DNA of 64,000 nucleotides from an uncultured Bacteroides sp. (lineage in GTDB: Bacteria > Bacteroidota > Bacteroidia > Bacteroidales > UBA932): NCBI GenBank assembly GCA_945874355.1, contig CAMCGB010000005.1, forward strand, positions 99,569 to 163,568, written 5' to 3'. Shown piece after piece: positions 16,216 to 24,160 of this stretch (positions are counted from its first letter, which is position 1; each line of letters opens with the position of its first letter). The translations under genes were made by a program, and so were the position numbers. The notes under the pieces were generated by a model. That model worked only from the letters and a program-made list of their open reading frames with translations. It made no database searches and had not been told where the DNA came from.

Positions 16216-16349
16216 TTGCCGGCTTTGGGGCACAGCACACCACCCTGCTTTGATTGTACCACTGAGGCGCTATCGCAGAGATGTACAACATAGATTACTC
16301 CTTTCGAGCACATAGCTGATCTCATCCCTGATGGTTGATGGTTTTGTCC

Positions 16350-16526
16350 CTCGTGCAAATCACCTCGCACGGGGGAGTTTACGAAATCACTGACTATAAA
16401 CAAGATGCCAATTTGCTCCATGTGAGGTGGCGGCAAATTGATGCCACCTATCACAGGGTAATTAACTATATTGCTTATAATCATTAAATTAGCAGAATCC
16501 GGCGTGCTAGGTGATTTGCTCGAACA
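16350..16526. repeat. Imperfect inverted pair around a further stem-loop
   Basis: CGTGCAAATCACCTCGCACG (about 16353-16372) reappears in inverted, slightly altered form as CGTGCTAGGTGATTTGCTCG (about 16503-16522). The left arm also folds on itself (CGTGC/GCACG). Between them GGTGGC/GCCACC forms another stem near 16427-16449. Confidence 0.5.
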
Positions 16527-16549
16527 AGCACGACTGCTATGACAGAGGG

Positions 16550-16667
16550 AGGCAGCTGCAAAGGCAGGCGGGCGGAGAGTTCTGAACGGGACTTTGCAAG
16601 CGCAATACGAGCCTTAGGCGAGCTAAAGCGGTCCCTGAAGAACTCTTCCCCGATGCCGCAGCTGCCT
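16550..16667. repeat. Long nested inverted repeat (118 bases)
   Basis: Three nested perfect arms: AGGCAGCTGC/GCAGCTGCCT (16550-16559/16658-16667), AGAGTTCT/AGAACTCT (16576-16583/16639-16646) and GGGAC/GTCCC (16588-16592/16631-16635), with an inner GCC TTA GGC hairpin. Positions 16584-16604 and 16618-16638 are two modules found unchanged at 22.9 kb. Confidence 0.7.
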
Positions 16668-16679
16668 TGGTGCTAAGGT

Positions 16680-16792
16680 AATAGATTTCTCCACTCGCTT
16701 CGCTCGGTCGAAATGACAGAGGGGAGGCGCGAAATGACAGGAGAAAGCGCTCGGTCGAAATGACAGGTGAGGGCGCCTGGTCGAATGGACAG
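16680..16792. repeat. REP-like dispersed repeat, full copy plus three decayed copies
   Basis: A 39-base unit (16680-16718, starting AATAGATTTCTCC and ending GGTCGAAATGACA) is identical to 22827-22865 and nearly identical to 63768-63806. Shorter copies of its right end (CGGTCGAAATGACAG and variants) follow at about 16727, 16747 and 16773. The unit ends are inverted (ATTTC/GAAAT). Confidence 0.75.
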
Positions 16793-16809
16793 AGGGCAGG
16801 AGTGGGGCG

Positions 16810-18060
16810 CTAGAGGGTGTCGAGGAGGGAGCTGAAGATGGACTGCTCGTGGGCAGAGACAAAGCGGGTCTCGATGGGGACATAGAAGCAGCGCTCCATA
16901 ATCTCGGCGGGCATACCCTTGAAGTCAAGCAGCCGCTGAACGTCCTTCTCGGTGGTGATGATCGATGCCGTAGGGTTCTTGCGCAGAATCGACTGCAGGC
17001 GGTTGATGTCGGACCACTCGTACTTGTGATGGTCAGGGAAACGCAGCCGGGAGACTATCTTGTAAGTGTCACTGAGATAATTCTTCAGCGCAGTATCATT
17101 GGCGATACCGGAAAGAAGAATGGCCTTCTTGGAGTAGACATAGCGGGGCTCGGTAGAAGGGAAAGCCCTCTCCAGAGGCAGATAGGCGATGGTGGCAAAG
17201 AACAGCTTCAGCGGACGAAGCGCCGGCCTGGCCGAAGGACCGGAAGCACCACCAGCAGCAGTACCCGCCGAAGCACCAGATCCGGCAGAACCAGCCGAAC
17301 CGGAAGCAGAATCGGCAGCCGAACCAGAGCCAGCACCGGAAGCAATAGCATAACAAGTGCAGGTCCCCGGGTCATAATTCATAAGAGAAAGCGAAGCGGC
17401 AAAAGCTCTCTTCGCCTCATCGTCCATATCCGGGCTGCACTTCGTAACCACAATAACATCAGCACTATAAATCCGCTCCTTAAGATCGCGCAAGCGCCCC
17501 AGCGGAAGAAGACAGTCCTTATTCACCGGACGGAGACTGTTGACGAGAACCACCGACAGGTCCGCACGCAACTTCCGGTACTGAAACGCATCATCCAGCA
17601 CAATAAAGTCAGCCTTGGGGAAATTCGAATCCCAACACTGAGCCGCCTTCTTCGAAGAAGACTGAAGAGACTCAGGATCGCAAAGGAACTTGCAGGCCTC
17701 AACCCTGTTCTTATCCACAGCTACAGTCACCGCAGGAAACTTCTTCTTTATCTGCAGAGGCTCGTCGCCGAACATCAGGCTGCTGCCCCCAACCGTTACC
17801 TGCTGGAAGCCCTTGCTCTCCCGCTTATAACCCCTCGAAAGCACAGCGAGCTGCGAATACTGCCACCTGCGACTCTCCTGCAAAAGACGCAGAACCATCT
17901 CCACGAAAGGAGTCTTGCCCGTCCCTCCTGCCGTCACATTACCCACGCAGACGCTGGGAACGGAAGGAGAAAAAATCTTCCTGCGAGCGGAAGAATAATA
18001 ACGGTCCCTCAGCTTCAGGCTGAGATAATATGGAAAAAGAATTATACGGTCAAAACTCAT
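16810..18060 (-). CDS. lpxK: Tetraacyldisaccharide 4'-kinase with a Gly/Ser/Ala insert
   Basis: Inner-membrane-associated kinase that phosphorylates the lipid A disaccharide to lipid IVA. 416 residues, longer than usual. The N-terminal hydrophobic helix precedes the Walker A VGNVTAGGTGKTPFVE; DADFIVLDDAFQYRKL-type residues (FIVLDDAFQYR) and LLPLGRLRDL are conserved. Residues 241-280 are an inserted stretch of almost only Gly, Ser and Ala, coded by 17221-17340, which accounts for the extra length. ATG 18060 overlaps the 3' end of dusB by 11 bases. Downstream is the repeat island. Confidence 0.94.
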   Translation of the reverse strand: MSFDRIILFPYYLSLKLRDRYYSSARRKIFSPSVPSVCVGNVTAGGTGKTPFVEMVLRLLQESRRWQYSQLAVLSRGYKRESKGFQQVTVGGSSLMFGDEPLQIKKKFPAVTVAVDKNRVEACKFLCDPESLQSSSKKAAQCWDSNFPKADFIVLDDAFQYRKLRADLSVVLVNSLRPVNKDCLLPLGRLRDLKERIYSADVIVVTKCSPDMDDEAKRAFAASLSLMNYDPGTCTCYAIASGAGSGSAADSASGSAGSAGSGASAGTAAGGASGPSARPALRPLKLFFATIAYLPLERAFPSTEPRYVYSKKAILLSGIANDTALKNYLSDTYKIVSRLRFPDHHKYEWSDINRLQSILRKNPTASIITTEKDVQRLLDFKGMPAEIMERCFYVPIETRFVSAHEQSIFSSLLDTL

Positions 18061-19051
18061 TGTAACGCTCTTCTATAATTGTAAATATTTCCTCCAGCTC
18101 ATCCCTTGAAAGGGTGGTTACCATCCTCATTCTCAAGTCCTTGAAATCAGGCAGCCCCTTAAAGTAGCAGGACAGGTGGCGCCTCATCTCATAAATGCCC
18201 CGGGGCTCCCCCTTGTGCTCAAGCGAAAGGGCGAGATGGCGCCTGGCGATGCTGACCCGGGTGTGCACATCCATCTCCGGAAGCAGCTCTCCGGTATTGA
18301 GATAATGCCTGATCTCTTTGAAAATCCACGGATGCCCGAAGGTGGCGCGACCTATCATTATTGCATCCACTCCGTAGCGGTCAAACGCCAGGGCGGCACC
18401 CTTGGGGTCCTTGATGTCCCCGTTGCCTATTATCGGAATATGCATCCTGGGATTGTTCTTCACCTGTCCTATCAGACTCCAGTCAGCCTCACCTTTATAC
18501 ATCTGGCACCGGGTCCTGCCGTGGATTGCAAGTGCCTGGATACCAACATCCTGCAACCTCTCGGCGAGCTCCACAATTATCTTCGAACCCTCATCCCAAC
18601 CAAGCCGGGTCTTGACCGTGACAGGCTTGCCGACCGCCTTGACTATCGCTTCGGTGATGGAGACCATCTTATCGGGGTAACGCATCATCCCCGAACCGGC
18701 TCCGCGCCCGGCAATCTTGGTCACCGGACAGCCGAAATTGATATCTATCACATCGGCCCCGTGCCCCGAAGCGAGCTCAGAGGCCCTTTCGACCATCCTC
18801 GCCGCCTCAACCATTGACTCAGGTATATGCCCGTAAATCTGGATGGCTACAGGAGCCTCGCAGTCGTAGGTATGCAGCTTGGCAATGGCCTTGTCGGCAT
18901 CCCGGACAAGACCGTCTGAAGGGACGAACTCGGTATAGACCATATCGGCTCCCCACTCACGGCACAGTATGCGGAAAGAGGCATCTGTGATATCTTCCAT
19001 AGGTGCAAGCAGCAACGGCCTCGGGCCCAAATCCAGAGTTCCTATCTTCAT
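18050..19051 (-). CDS. dusB: tRNA-dihydrouridine synthase (DusB type)
   Basis: FMN-dependent enzyme that reduces specific uridines in tRNA. 333 residues from ATG 19051; the upstream Met at 19078 adds an unlikely tail. LLLAPMEDITDASFR, EFVPSDGLV, VIDINFGCPVTKI with the catalytic Cys, PVTVKTRLGWDEGS, ALAIHGRTRCQMYKG and IIGNGDIKDPKGA mark the flavin barrel; ARRHLALSLEHKG begins the helical domain. Its 3' end overlaps lpxK by 11 bases. Two candidate -7 boxes lie just upstream. Confidence 0.95.
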   Translation of the reverse strand: MKIGTLDLGPRPLLLAPMEDITDASFRILCREWGADMVYTEFVPSDGLVRDADKAIAKLHTYDCEAPVAIQIYGHIPESMVEAARMVERASELASGHGADVIDINFGCPVTKIAGRGAGSGMMRYPDKMVSITEAIVKAVGKPVTVKTRLGWDEGSKIIVELAERLQDVGIQALAIHGRTRCQMYKGEADWSLIGQVKNNPRMHIPIIGNGDIKDPKGAALAFDRYGVDAIMIGRATFGHPWIFKEIRHYLNTGELLPEMDVHTRVSIARRHLALSLEHKGEPRGIYEMRRHLSCYFKGLPDFKDLRMRMVTTLSRDELEEIFTIIEERYNEF

Positions 19052-19057
19052 CGGATG

Positions 19058-19085
19058 CAAAAATACAAAATTATGCATATATTTG
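19058..19085. promoter_or_regulatory. Divergent promoter pair between dusB and the GH2 gene
   Basis: On the plus strand TATATTTG (19078-19085) stands 20 bases before the GH2 ATG. On the minus strand TAATTTTG (19066-19073) and TATTTTTG (19058-19065) face dusB. All match TAnnTTTG; no -33 boxes are clear. The two directions are separated by four bases, so polymerase binding should be mutually exclusive. Confidence 0.5.
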
Positions 19086-19105
19086 ATTCTCTAAACCACA
19101 TCCGT

Positions 19106-21001
19106 ATGAAACGCAGCATCTCATTATTTGCCATTTTATCCCTGATTCTCACCGCTTGCGGCGCCACTTCAGGACAGGAATCAAGTCAGGAAAAAAGTTA
19201 CGACGGCCCCTTCGGGCTCAGCTCCCCGATCCAGAACGTACAAGGCAGGCAGACCCTGAGCCTGGACGGAGACTGGAAGGCCTTCGTGGACCAGTATGAA
19301 ACCGGATACTACGACTACCGGCACAACATAATGCCGGACGAAAACACCTTCTTCGCCGACAAGAGCTTCGCGGACGACAAGACCAAACTCATTGAGTACG
19401 ACTTCAATACCGCATCCACGCTGAAGGTTCCCTCCGACTGGAACACCCAAAGGAGAGAACTCTACTACTACGAAGGGACCATATGGTACCGCCAGAAGTT
19501 CCAGGCCGCCCCCAAAGAGGGAAAAAGGCAGTTCCTGCACTTCGGAGCGGCAAACTATGAAGCCGTTGTGGGCGTGAACGGGAAGCCGATTGCCCGCCAC
19601 ATAGGAGGTTATACTCCTTTCAATGTGGAAGTTACAAACCTCTTGAAGCAGGGCGAAAACAGCGTCATAGTAAAAGTGGACAACAAACGCAGGCTGGAAG
19701 GAGTGCCGACCGTGAACTCCGACTGGTGGAACTATGGAGGCATCACCCGCAGCGTGAATCTGGTCGAAGTGCCCGCTACCTTCATCCGTGACTATTGCAT
19801 CCAGGCCGACGAGAATCAAGACAAGGACGGCTTCAAGAAAAACGAACCTACCCTGATAAGAGGCTGGGTGCAGCTCGACGGAAAGTATAAGGGCGAAAAG
19901 GTACGGCTGAGCATCCCTGAGCTCTCGGTTGAGCTTGAAACCACCCCGGACGCGGGCGGAATGGCTACTTTCAGCTTCCGCGCCCCCGCCCTCAGATGGT
20001 CGCCCGAACAGCCGAAACTCTACGATGTGACCATCAGCTCGAACGAAGACTCGATAAGCGACCGCATAGGTTTCAGGACCATCTCCACCAGGGGAAGCGA
20101 AGTGCTGCTGAACGGGGAGAAAGTATTCCTCAAGGGCATTTCCATCCACGAAGAGAGTCCCGAAGCTTCAAAGGGCAGATTCTGCTCCGAACAGGAGGCA
20201 AGAACCCTTCTTGGATGGGCTAAAGAGCTGGGCTGCAACTTTGTACGCCTTGCCCACTATCCCCATAACGAGAATATGGTCAGAGTGGCCGAAGAGATGG
20301 GAATAATGGTATGGGACGAGATTCCGGTGTACTGGACCATTGACTGGAACAATGAAGATACCTATCTGAACGCCGAGACCCAGCTGGGCGAAATGATAAG
20401 CAGGGACCACAACCGGGCGGCCGTGATTGTATGGTCGGTAGCCAACGAGACTCCCCGGAAGAGCGAGAGGCTGGAGTTCCTCAGAAAGCTGATGGAGAAG
20501 GCCCGCTCCCTTGACGGCACCAGGCTTGTCAGCGCGGCTATGGAGAAGGACTATCTGGACAGCACGACGGTTACGGTGGAAGACGAACTGCTGGAATTTG
20601 CCGATGTGATAAGTTTCAACCAGTACATAGGCTGGTACGACGGGGACAGCGACAAGTGCGACGCAGTGAAATGGGTATTCCCCGTGGATAAACCCGTGAT
20701 AGTCACCGAATTGGGCGGAGGAGCAAAAGCCGGACTGCACGGAAGCGAGAGTGAGCGATTCACCGAAGAGTACCAGAGAAAACTTTACGAGAAGAATATG
20801 GCTATGCTGGACCGCATAGATGCGCTTGCAGGTGTCACCCCCTGGATACTCAAGGACTTCCGCTCGCCGAGACGCTTCCTGCCCGACATCCAGGACGACT
20901 ACAACCGCAAGGGGCTGCTCTCCGAAAAGGGCGAGCGCAAGCAGGCATTCTACACCTACAGGGACTGGTCATACAGGGCAGACAGCAAGTCAGAGGAATA
21001 G
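19106..21001 (+). CDS. Lipoprotein glycoside hydrolase family 2 (beta-glucuronidase/galactosidase-like)
   Basis: 631 residues with signal MKRSISLFAILSLILTAC and lipobox LTAC, so probably anchored at the cell surface or periplasm. Sugar-binding domain (SLDGDWKAFVD, WYRQKFQ, HFGAANYEAVVGVNG), Ig-like domain, then the TIM barrel: FLKGISIHEES, LGCNFVRLAHYPHNENM, WSVANETP (acid/base Glu) and PVIVTELGGGAKAG (nucleophile Glu). The short barrel-ended layout resembles beta-glucuronidases. ATG 19106 is chosen for the signal peptide; the ORF's earlier Met at 19055 precedes the promoter. No carbohydrate-transport genes are adjacent. Confidence 0.87.
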   Translation: MKRSISLFAILSLILTACGATSGQESSQEKSYDGPFGLSSPIQNVQGRQTLSLDGDWKAFVDQYETGYYDYRHNIMPDENTFFADKSFADDKTKLIEYDFNTASTLKVPSDWNTQRRELYYYEGTIWYRQKFQAAPKEGKRQFLHFGAANYEAVVGVNGKPIARHIGGYTPFNVEVTNLLKQGENSVIVKVDNKRRLEGVPTVNSDWWNYGGITRSVNLVEVPATFIRDYCIQADENQDKDGFKKNEPTLIRGWVQLDGKYKGEKVRLSIPELSVELETTPDAGGMATFSFRAPALRWSPEQPKLYDVTISSNEDSISDRIGFRTISTRGSEVLLNGEKVFLKGISIHEESPEASKGRFCSEQEARTLLGWAKELGCNFVRLAHYPHNENMVRVAEEMGIMVWDEIPVYWTIDWNNEDTYLNAETQLGEMISRDHNRAAVIVWSVANETPRKSERLEFLRKLMEKARSLDGTRLVSAAMEKDYLDSTTVTVEDELLEFADVISFNQYIGWYDGDSDKCDAVKWVFPVDKPVIVTELGGGAKAGLHGSESERFTEEYQRKLYEKNMAMLDRIDALAGVTPWILKDFRSPRRFLPDIQDDYNRKGLLSEKGERKQAFYTYRDWSYRADSKSEE

Positions 21002-21025
21002 CAACATCATAATTTACAAGGTGTT

Positions 21026-22813
21026 ATGTCAATAGATAAAGACAACGTCCACGTTCAGAGGATAGAGGCTCTCAGAGCTATGATGCGCTCGAAAGACTGG
21101 GATGCGGTAGTCCTTTTGGCAGGAGATCCCCACTCGAGCGAATACCCCTCGGAACGCTACCGTCAGTGCGAATACTTGACCGGATTCACAGGAGAAGCCG
21201 CCGATCTGGTGATAACGCTGGACCACGCGGGGCTCTGGACGGACAGCCGTTACTTCATCCAGGCAGCCGGGCAGCTCGAAGGTACGGGGGTAGTTCTGCA
21301 CAAGACCAGGGTCAGCGACGAAGTGAGCATAGGAGAATGGCTCGCCTCCGAATTCTCGCCCGAAGAAGCGGTGATAGTGGTGGACGGGCAGTGCACCAGC
21401 GTCAGTGCGCTGCGCTCTTTGGGATTTGAAGCGGTAAGCGTCCCGGACCTTCTGGACATAATATGGGAGGACAGGCCCGCTATCCCCCAGAGTCCCATAT
21501 ATATGATAGAATCGGGCGCGGGAAGACAGCAGAAAATCGAAAGGGTCAGACAGGCCGCCGCTGCCAGGGATTGCAGTTCGATACTTCTCTCAAGCCTTGA
21601 CGAGATAGCCTGGTGCCTTGACTGCAGGGCCTCGGATATAGAATACAATCCGTTGATTATAAGCTATCTGCTCATCACCGAAGACAGCGTCGAGTGGTTC
21701 GTCCTGAAGACTGACGACTGTCCCTACGAGCAGACTCTCGCCACAGCCAGCATACTCGAGGGAGAAGGCATTGCGATACGCCCTTATCAGGACATACTCT
21801 ACCTCGCTTCCACGCTCCAGGGCCGGATGTGGATAGACCCTTCGAGCCTTAATCTGGAGCTCTACTCTTCGCTGCTCTCCAACACTGAAGTGAGCCTTTA
21901 CGAGCAGAAGAGCCCCGTCGCCCTTATGAAGGCTGTAAAGGATGAGTTTGAAATCCAGAGTCTAAGGAAGGCAATGATAAAAGACGGAGTGGCGATGGAG
22001 AACTTTCTTTACTGGCTGGAAAAGAGCCTTGAAGCCGGCAGGGAGATTGACGAGACGGAAGCTGCGGCAAAACTGCGGGAACTACGGGAGCTGAATCCGG
22101 AGTTCCGCAGCGAGAGTTTCAAGACCATATCAGCATACGGGAAAGGAGGCGCACAGCCCCACTATGTCACTCCCGACTACAATGCTCCCCTGCTGCAGAC
22201 TTCCGGGCTGTATTTGTGCGACTCTGGAGGCCAATATACCCTTGGCACGACTGACATCACCCGCACAGTCCCCTTAGGCAAATGCTCCCAACTGGAGATT
22301 GAAGATTATACCCTGGTGCTGAAAGCCCACATTGACCTTGCAATGGCCGTTTTCCCGGAAGGCACTCCCGGCTGCAGGATTGACGCCCTGGCAAGAGAGG
22401 CCCTGTGGCGCAGCAAGCGCAATTTCGGCCACGGTACAGGCCACGGAGTAGGCTTTATGCTGGGCGTTCACGAAGGTCCGCAGGACATACGGCAGAACCT
22501 CAACCCGGTACCCCTGATGAGCGGAATGGTGCTTTCCGACGAGCCCGGAATCTATAGGGAGGGCCTTCACGGAGTGCGCCACGAAAACCTGCTGCTGGTC
22601 CGTGACGCGGGAGAGAACGAATTTGGGCATTGGCTTGAGTTTGAGACTCTTACACTATGCCATTTCGACACTTCGGCGCTCGACACAAGTCTGCTCACTT
22701 CAGAGCAGCTGGGCTGGCTGAACGAGTATAACCGCAAGGTTTACAGCTCTCTGTCGCCCTATCTCTCCTCTTCTGTCGCAGCCTGGCTCGAGGAGAAGAC
22801 AGAGGCGGTCTGA
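21026..22813 (+). CDS. Xaa-Pro aminopeptidase, M24B family (three-domain)
   Basis: 595-residue cytoplasmic metallopeptidase that releases N-terminal residues before proline. Two creatinase-like N-terminal domains (LTGFTGEAADLVITLDHAGLWTDSRYF) precede the pita-bread domain. Metal ligands are visible in LCDSGGQYTLGTTDITRTV (two Asp), GHGTGHGVGFMLGVHE (His), EPGIYREG (Glu) and RHENLLLV (Glu). The length and organisation match the eukaryotic-like XPNPEP1 group, different from the 471-residue aminopeptidase P at 52-53.5 kb. It starts 24 bases after the GH2 gene and is followed by REP-like sequence. Confidence 0.92.
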   Translation: MSIDKDNVHVQRIEALRAMMRSKDWDAVVLLAGDPHSSEYPSERYRQCEYLTGFTGEAADLVITLDHAGLWTDSRYFIQAAGQLEGTGVVLHKTRVSDEVSIGEWLASEFSPEEAVIVVDGQCTSVSALRSLGFEAVSVPDLLDIIWEDRPAIPQSPIYMIESGAGRQQKIERVRQAAAARDCSSILLSSLDEIAWCLDCRASDIEYNPLIISYLLITEDSVEWFVLKTDDCPYEQTLATASILEGEGIAIRPYQDILYLASTLQGRMWIDPSSLNLELYSSLLSNTEVSLYEQKSPVALMKAVKDEFEIQSLRKAMIKDGVAMENFLYWLEKSLEAGREIDETEAAAKLRELRELNPEFRSESFKTISAYGKGGAQPHYVTPDYNAPLLQTSGLYLCDSGGQYTLGTTDITRTVPLGKCSQLEIEDYTLVLKAHIDLAMAVFPEGTPGCRIDALAREALWRSKRNFGHGTGHGVGFMLGVHEGPQDIRQNLNPVPLMSGMVLSDEPGIYREGLHGVRHENLLLVRDAGENEFGHWLEFETLTLCHFDTSALDTSLLTSEQLGWLNEYNRKVYSSLSPYLSSSVAAWLEEKTEAV

Positions 22814-22826
22814 CGAGAAGTTGATG

Positions 22827-22892
22827 AATAGATTTCTCCACTCGCTTCGCTCGGTCGAAATGACAAAAAGAAGCACTCGGTCGAAATGACAG
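22827..22892. repeat. REP-like dispersed repeat, second locus
   Basis: 39 bases (22827-22865) identical to 16680-16718, then a shortened copy CACTCGGTCGAAATGACAG at 22874-22892. It lies 13 bases after the M24 peptidase stop, in a convergent gap. Confidence 0.75.
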
Positions 22893-22903
22893 GAAGTGAC
22901 GCT

Positions 22904-22946
22904 GCGAGCTAAAGCGGTCCCTGAGGAACGGGACTTTGCAAGCGCA
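22904..22946. repeat. Hairpin made of two 21-base modules shared with the 16.6-kb island
   Basis: 22904-22924 equals 16618-16638 and 22926-22946 equals 16584-16604, base for base, but in reversed order. GTCCC (22918-22922) pairs with GGGAC (22930-22934). Confidence 0.7.
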
Positions 22947-22995
22947 CCCTTGCACAAATTGCTCCTCCTTTCATCAGAAAGGCTGGCCGGGCCGG

Positions 22996-23055
22996 GACTT
23001 TGCTTCAGCAAAGTCGGAAAGGCGCAAAGGCCAAGGGGTTCGGGGATATGCCCCG
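22996..23055. terminator. Stem-loops between the M24 peptidase and hemW genes
   Basis: GACTTTGC, TTCA, GCAAAGTC (22996-23015) is a perfect 8-bp stem sharing its core with the neighbouring repeat module. CGGGGATATGCCCCG (23041-23055) lies 3 bases after the hemW stop. Neither has a clear U-tract, so terminator function is only possible. Confidence 0.35.
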
Positions 23056-23057
23056 TA

Positions 23058-24146
23058 TTATATGAGGGAGGAGATGATGGAGTCGGAGACGAAGAACCGG
23101 CTCTCCGGGATGCGCACCCGCGAAGAACCCACTCTCTCAAGCAAGCCTTCCGACAGGGCCTTACAGGCAAGACTGCTGTCCAGCAGGTCCTGCTCAACGC
23201 CCTCGCAGGTACGCAGCGCAAGCATAATCAGCTCCTCGCGTATCTGAGCGGGGCTCAGAGTCTCAGCTTCGCTGGTCCAAAGCCCGTCCGAAGGGCTCAT
23301 CTCCGAATTCCAGCTTCGGCAGTTGCCTATAAGGGAATGGGCTCCCGGACCCAGCCCGACATAAGGCAGCCGGCTCCAGTAGGCACTGTTGTGCTGCGAG
23401 CGCTTTGAATCAAGAGCCCAGGACGAGATTTCGTAATGCTCATATCCAGCCTCGGCAAGGCAGGTGCATATCTGATTGTACTGCTCGGCGCAAAGTTCAT
23501 CGGGGCACTCCCTGTACTGGCCCTTCTCACACATGCGGGCAAGAATACTGCCCTCTTCGATGCTGAGCTGGTAAGCCGAAATATGCTCCGGCCTCAGTTC
23601 CACAATCGTCCGAAGAGTGGAAGCAAGTATTTGGGAATCAATATCGAATCCCCCGAAAATCAGATCCAGGCTGATATTGTCAAAGCCCGCTGAACGAAGA
23701 AGAGAGAAGGCCTTCAGGGCGAGCGCAGAATCGTGGCGCCGGTTCATCTTCTTGAGCACCCCGTCGTCGAAAGACTGCACACCCATACTTATGCGGTTGA
23801 CCCCCAGAGCCTTCAGGGAGCGCAGATATGCCTGCGGACTGTGCACTATGTCGTCAGGGTTTACTTCCAGGGTAAACTCTCTGTAGTCCGAAGACGGAAG
23901 CGCTCTAACTATACGCTCCAGAATAGATGGAGGCAGCACCGACGGGGTGCCGCCTCCTATATATAAGGTGTTGAGTTCCAGAGTGGAAAGTATCTGGGAG
24001 CGCCTGGAAGCTATTTCATTTTCCAGAGCGCTGACATAAGCTTCGAGCTTTGAGGGAGTCTGACTACGGCCGCGGCACAGTATCACCGAGTAGAAATCGC
24101 AGTAGGTGCAGAAACTGCGGCAAAACGGGACGTGGACGTATATCAT
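23058..24146 (-). CDS. hemW: Radical SAM heme chaperone (HemW; coproporphyrinogen III oxidase-like)
   Basis: 362 residues. The radical-SAM cluster motif is FCRSFCTYC (CX3CX2C), set in YVHVPFCRSFCTYCDFYS. YIGGGTPSVL, EFTLEVNPDD, NRISMGVQSFDDGVLKKMNR, ISLDLIFGG and GLGPGAHSL follow as in HemW. HemW proteins carry heme rather than oxidise coproporphyrinogen, a point of family knowledge; the CX2C-extended HemN hallmark is absent. ATG 24146 lies 14 bases after the coiled-coil gene in the same direction, so they share a transcript. Confidence 0.93.
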   Translation of the reverse strand: MIYVHVPFCRSFCTYCDFYSVILCRGRSQTPSKLEAYVSALENEIASRRSQILSTLELNTLYIGGGTPSVLPPSILERIVRALPSSDYREFTLEVNPDDIVHSPQAYLRSLKALGVNRISMGVQSFDDGVLKKMNRRHDSALALKAFSLLRSAGFDNISLDLIFGGFDIDSQILASTLRTIVELRPEHISAYQLSIEEGSILARMCEKGQYRECPDELCAEQYNQICTCLAEAGYEHYEISSWALDSKRSQHNSAYWSRLPYVGLGPGAHSLIGNCRSWNSEMSPSDGLWTSEAETLSPAQIREELIMLALRTCEGVEQDLLDSSLACKALSEGLLERVGSSRVRIPESRFFVSDSIISSLI

Positions 24147-24160
24147 CTTCCCGTCTCAGG

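Larger units (their letters stand above)
15822..16809. other. Gene-free convergent region packed with repeats
   Basis: Between the GNA1162-like gene and lpxK there is no ORF I can support; the small ORFs have no family sequence. Instead it holds T-rich direct repeats, at least four strong inverted repeats and REP-like tandem sequence, listed separately. No tmRNA, RNase P, SRP or 6S consensus was recognised. Confidence 0.7.

Noticed and set aside
15942..16293. Small ORFs in the repeat island
   Set aside because: Short, overlapping, no start context, and their sequence follows the stem-loops and T-runs; treated as noncoding.
16680..16792. CRISPR-like tandem repeats
   Set aside because: Copies decay rapidly in length and sequence, spacing is irregular and no cas gene is near.
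15822..16809. Possible tmRNA, RNase P RNA, SRP RNA or 6S RNA
   Set aside because: None of the diagnostic core sequences for these RNAs was seen.
16849..18078. 409-codon open frame opposite lpxK
   Set aside because: Antisense to a clear LpxK; its low-complexity Arg/Ser stretch is simply the mirror of the Gly/Ser/Ala insert.
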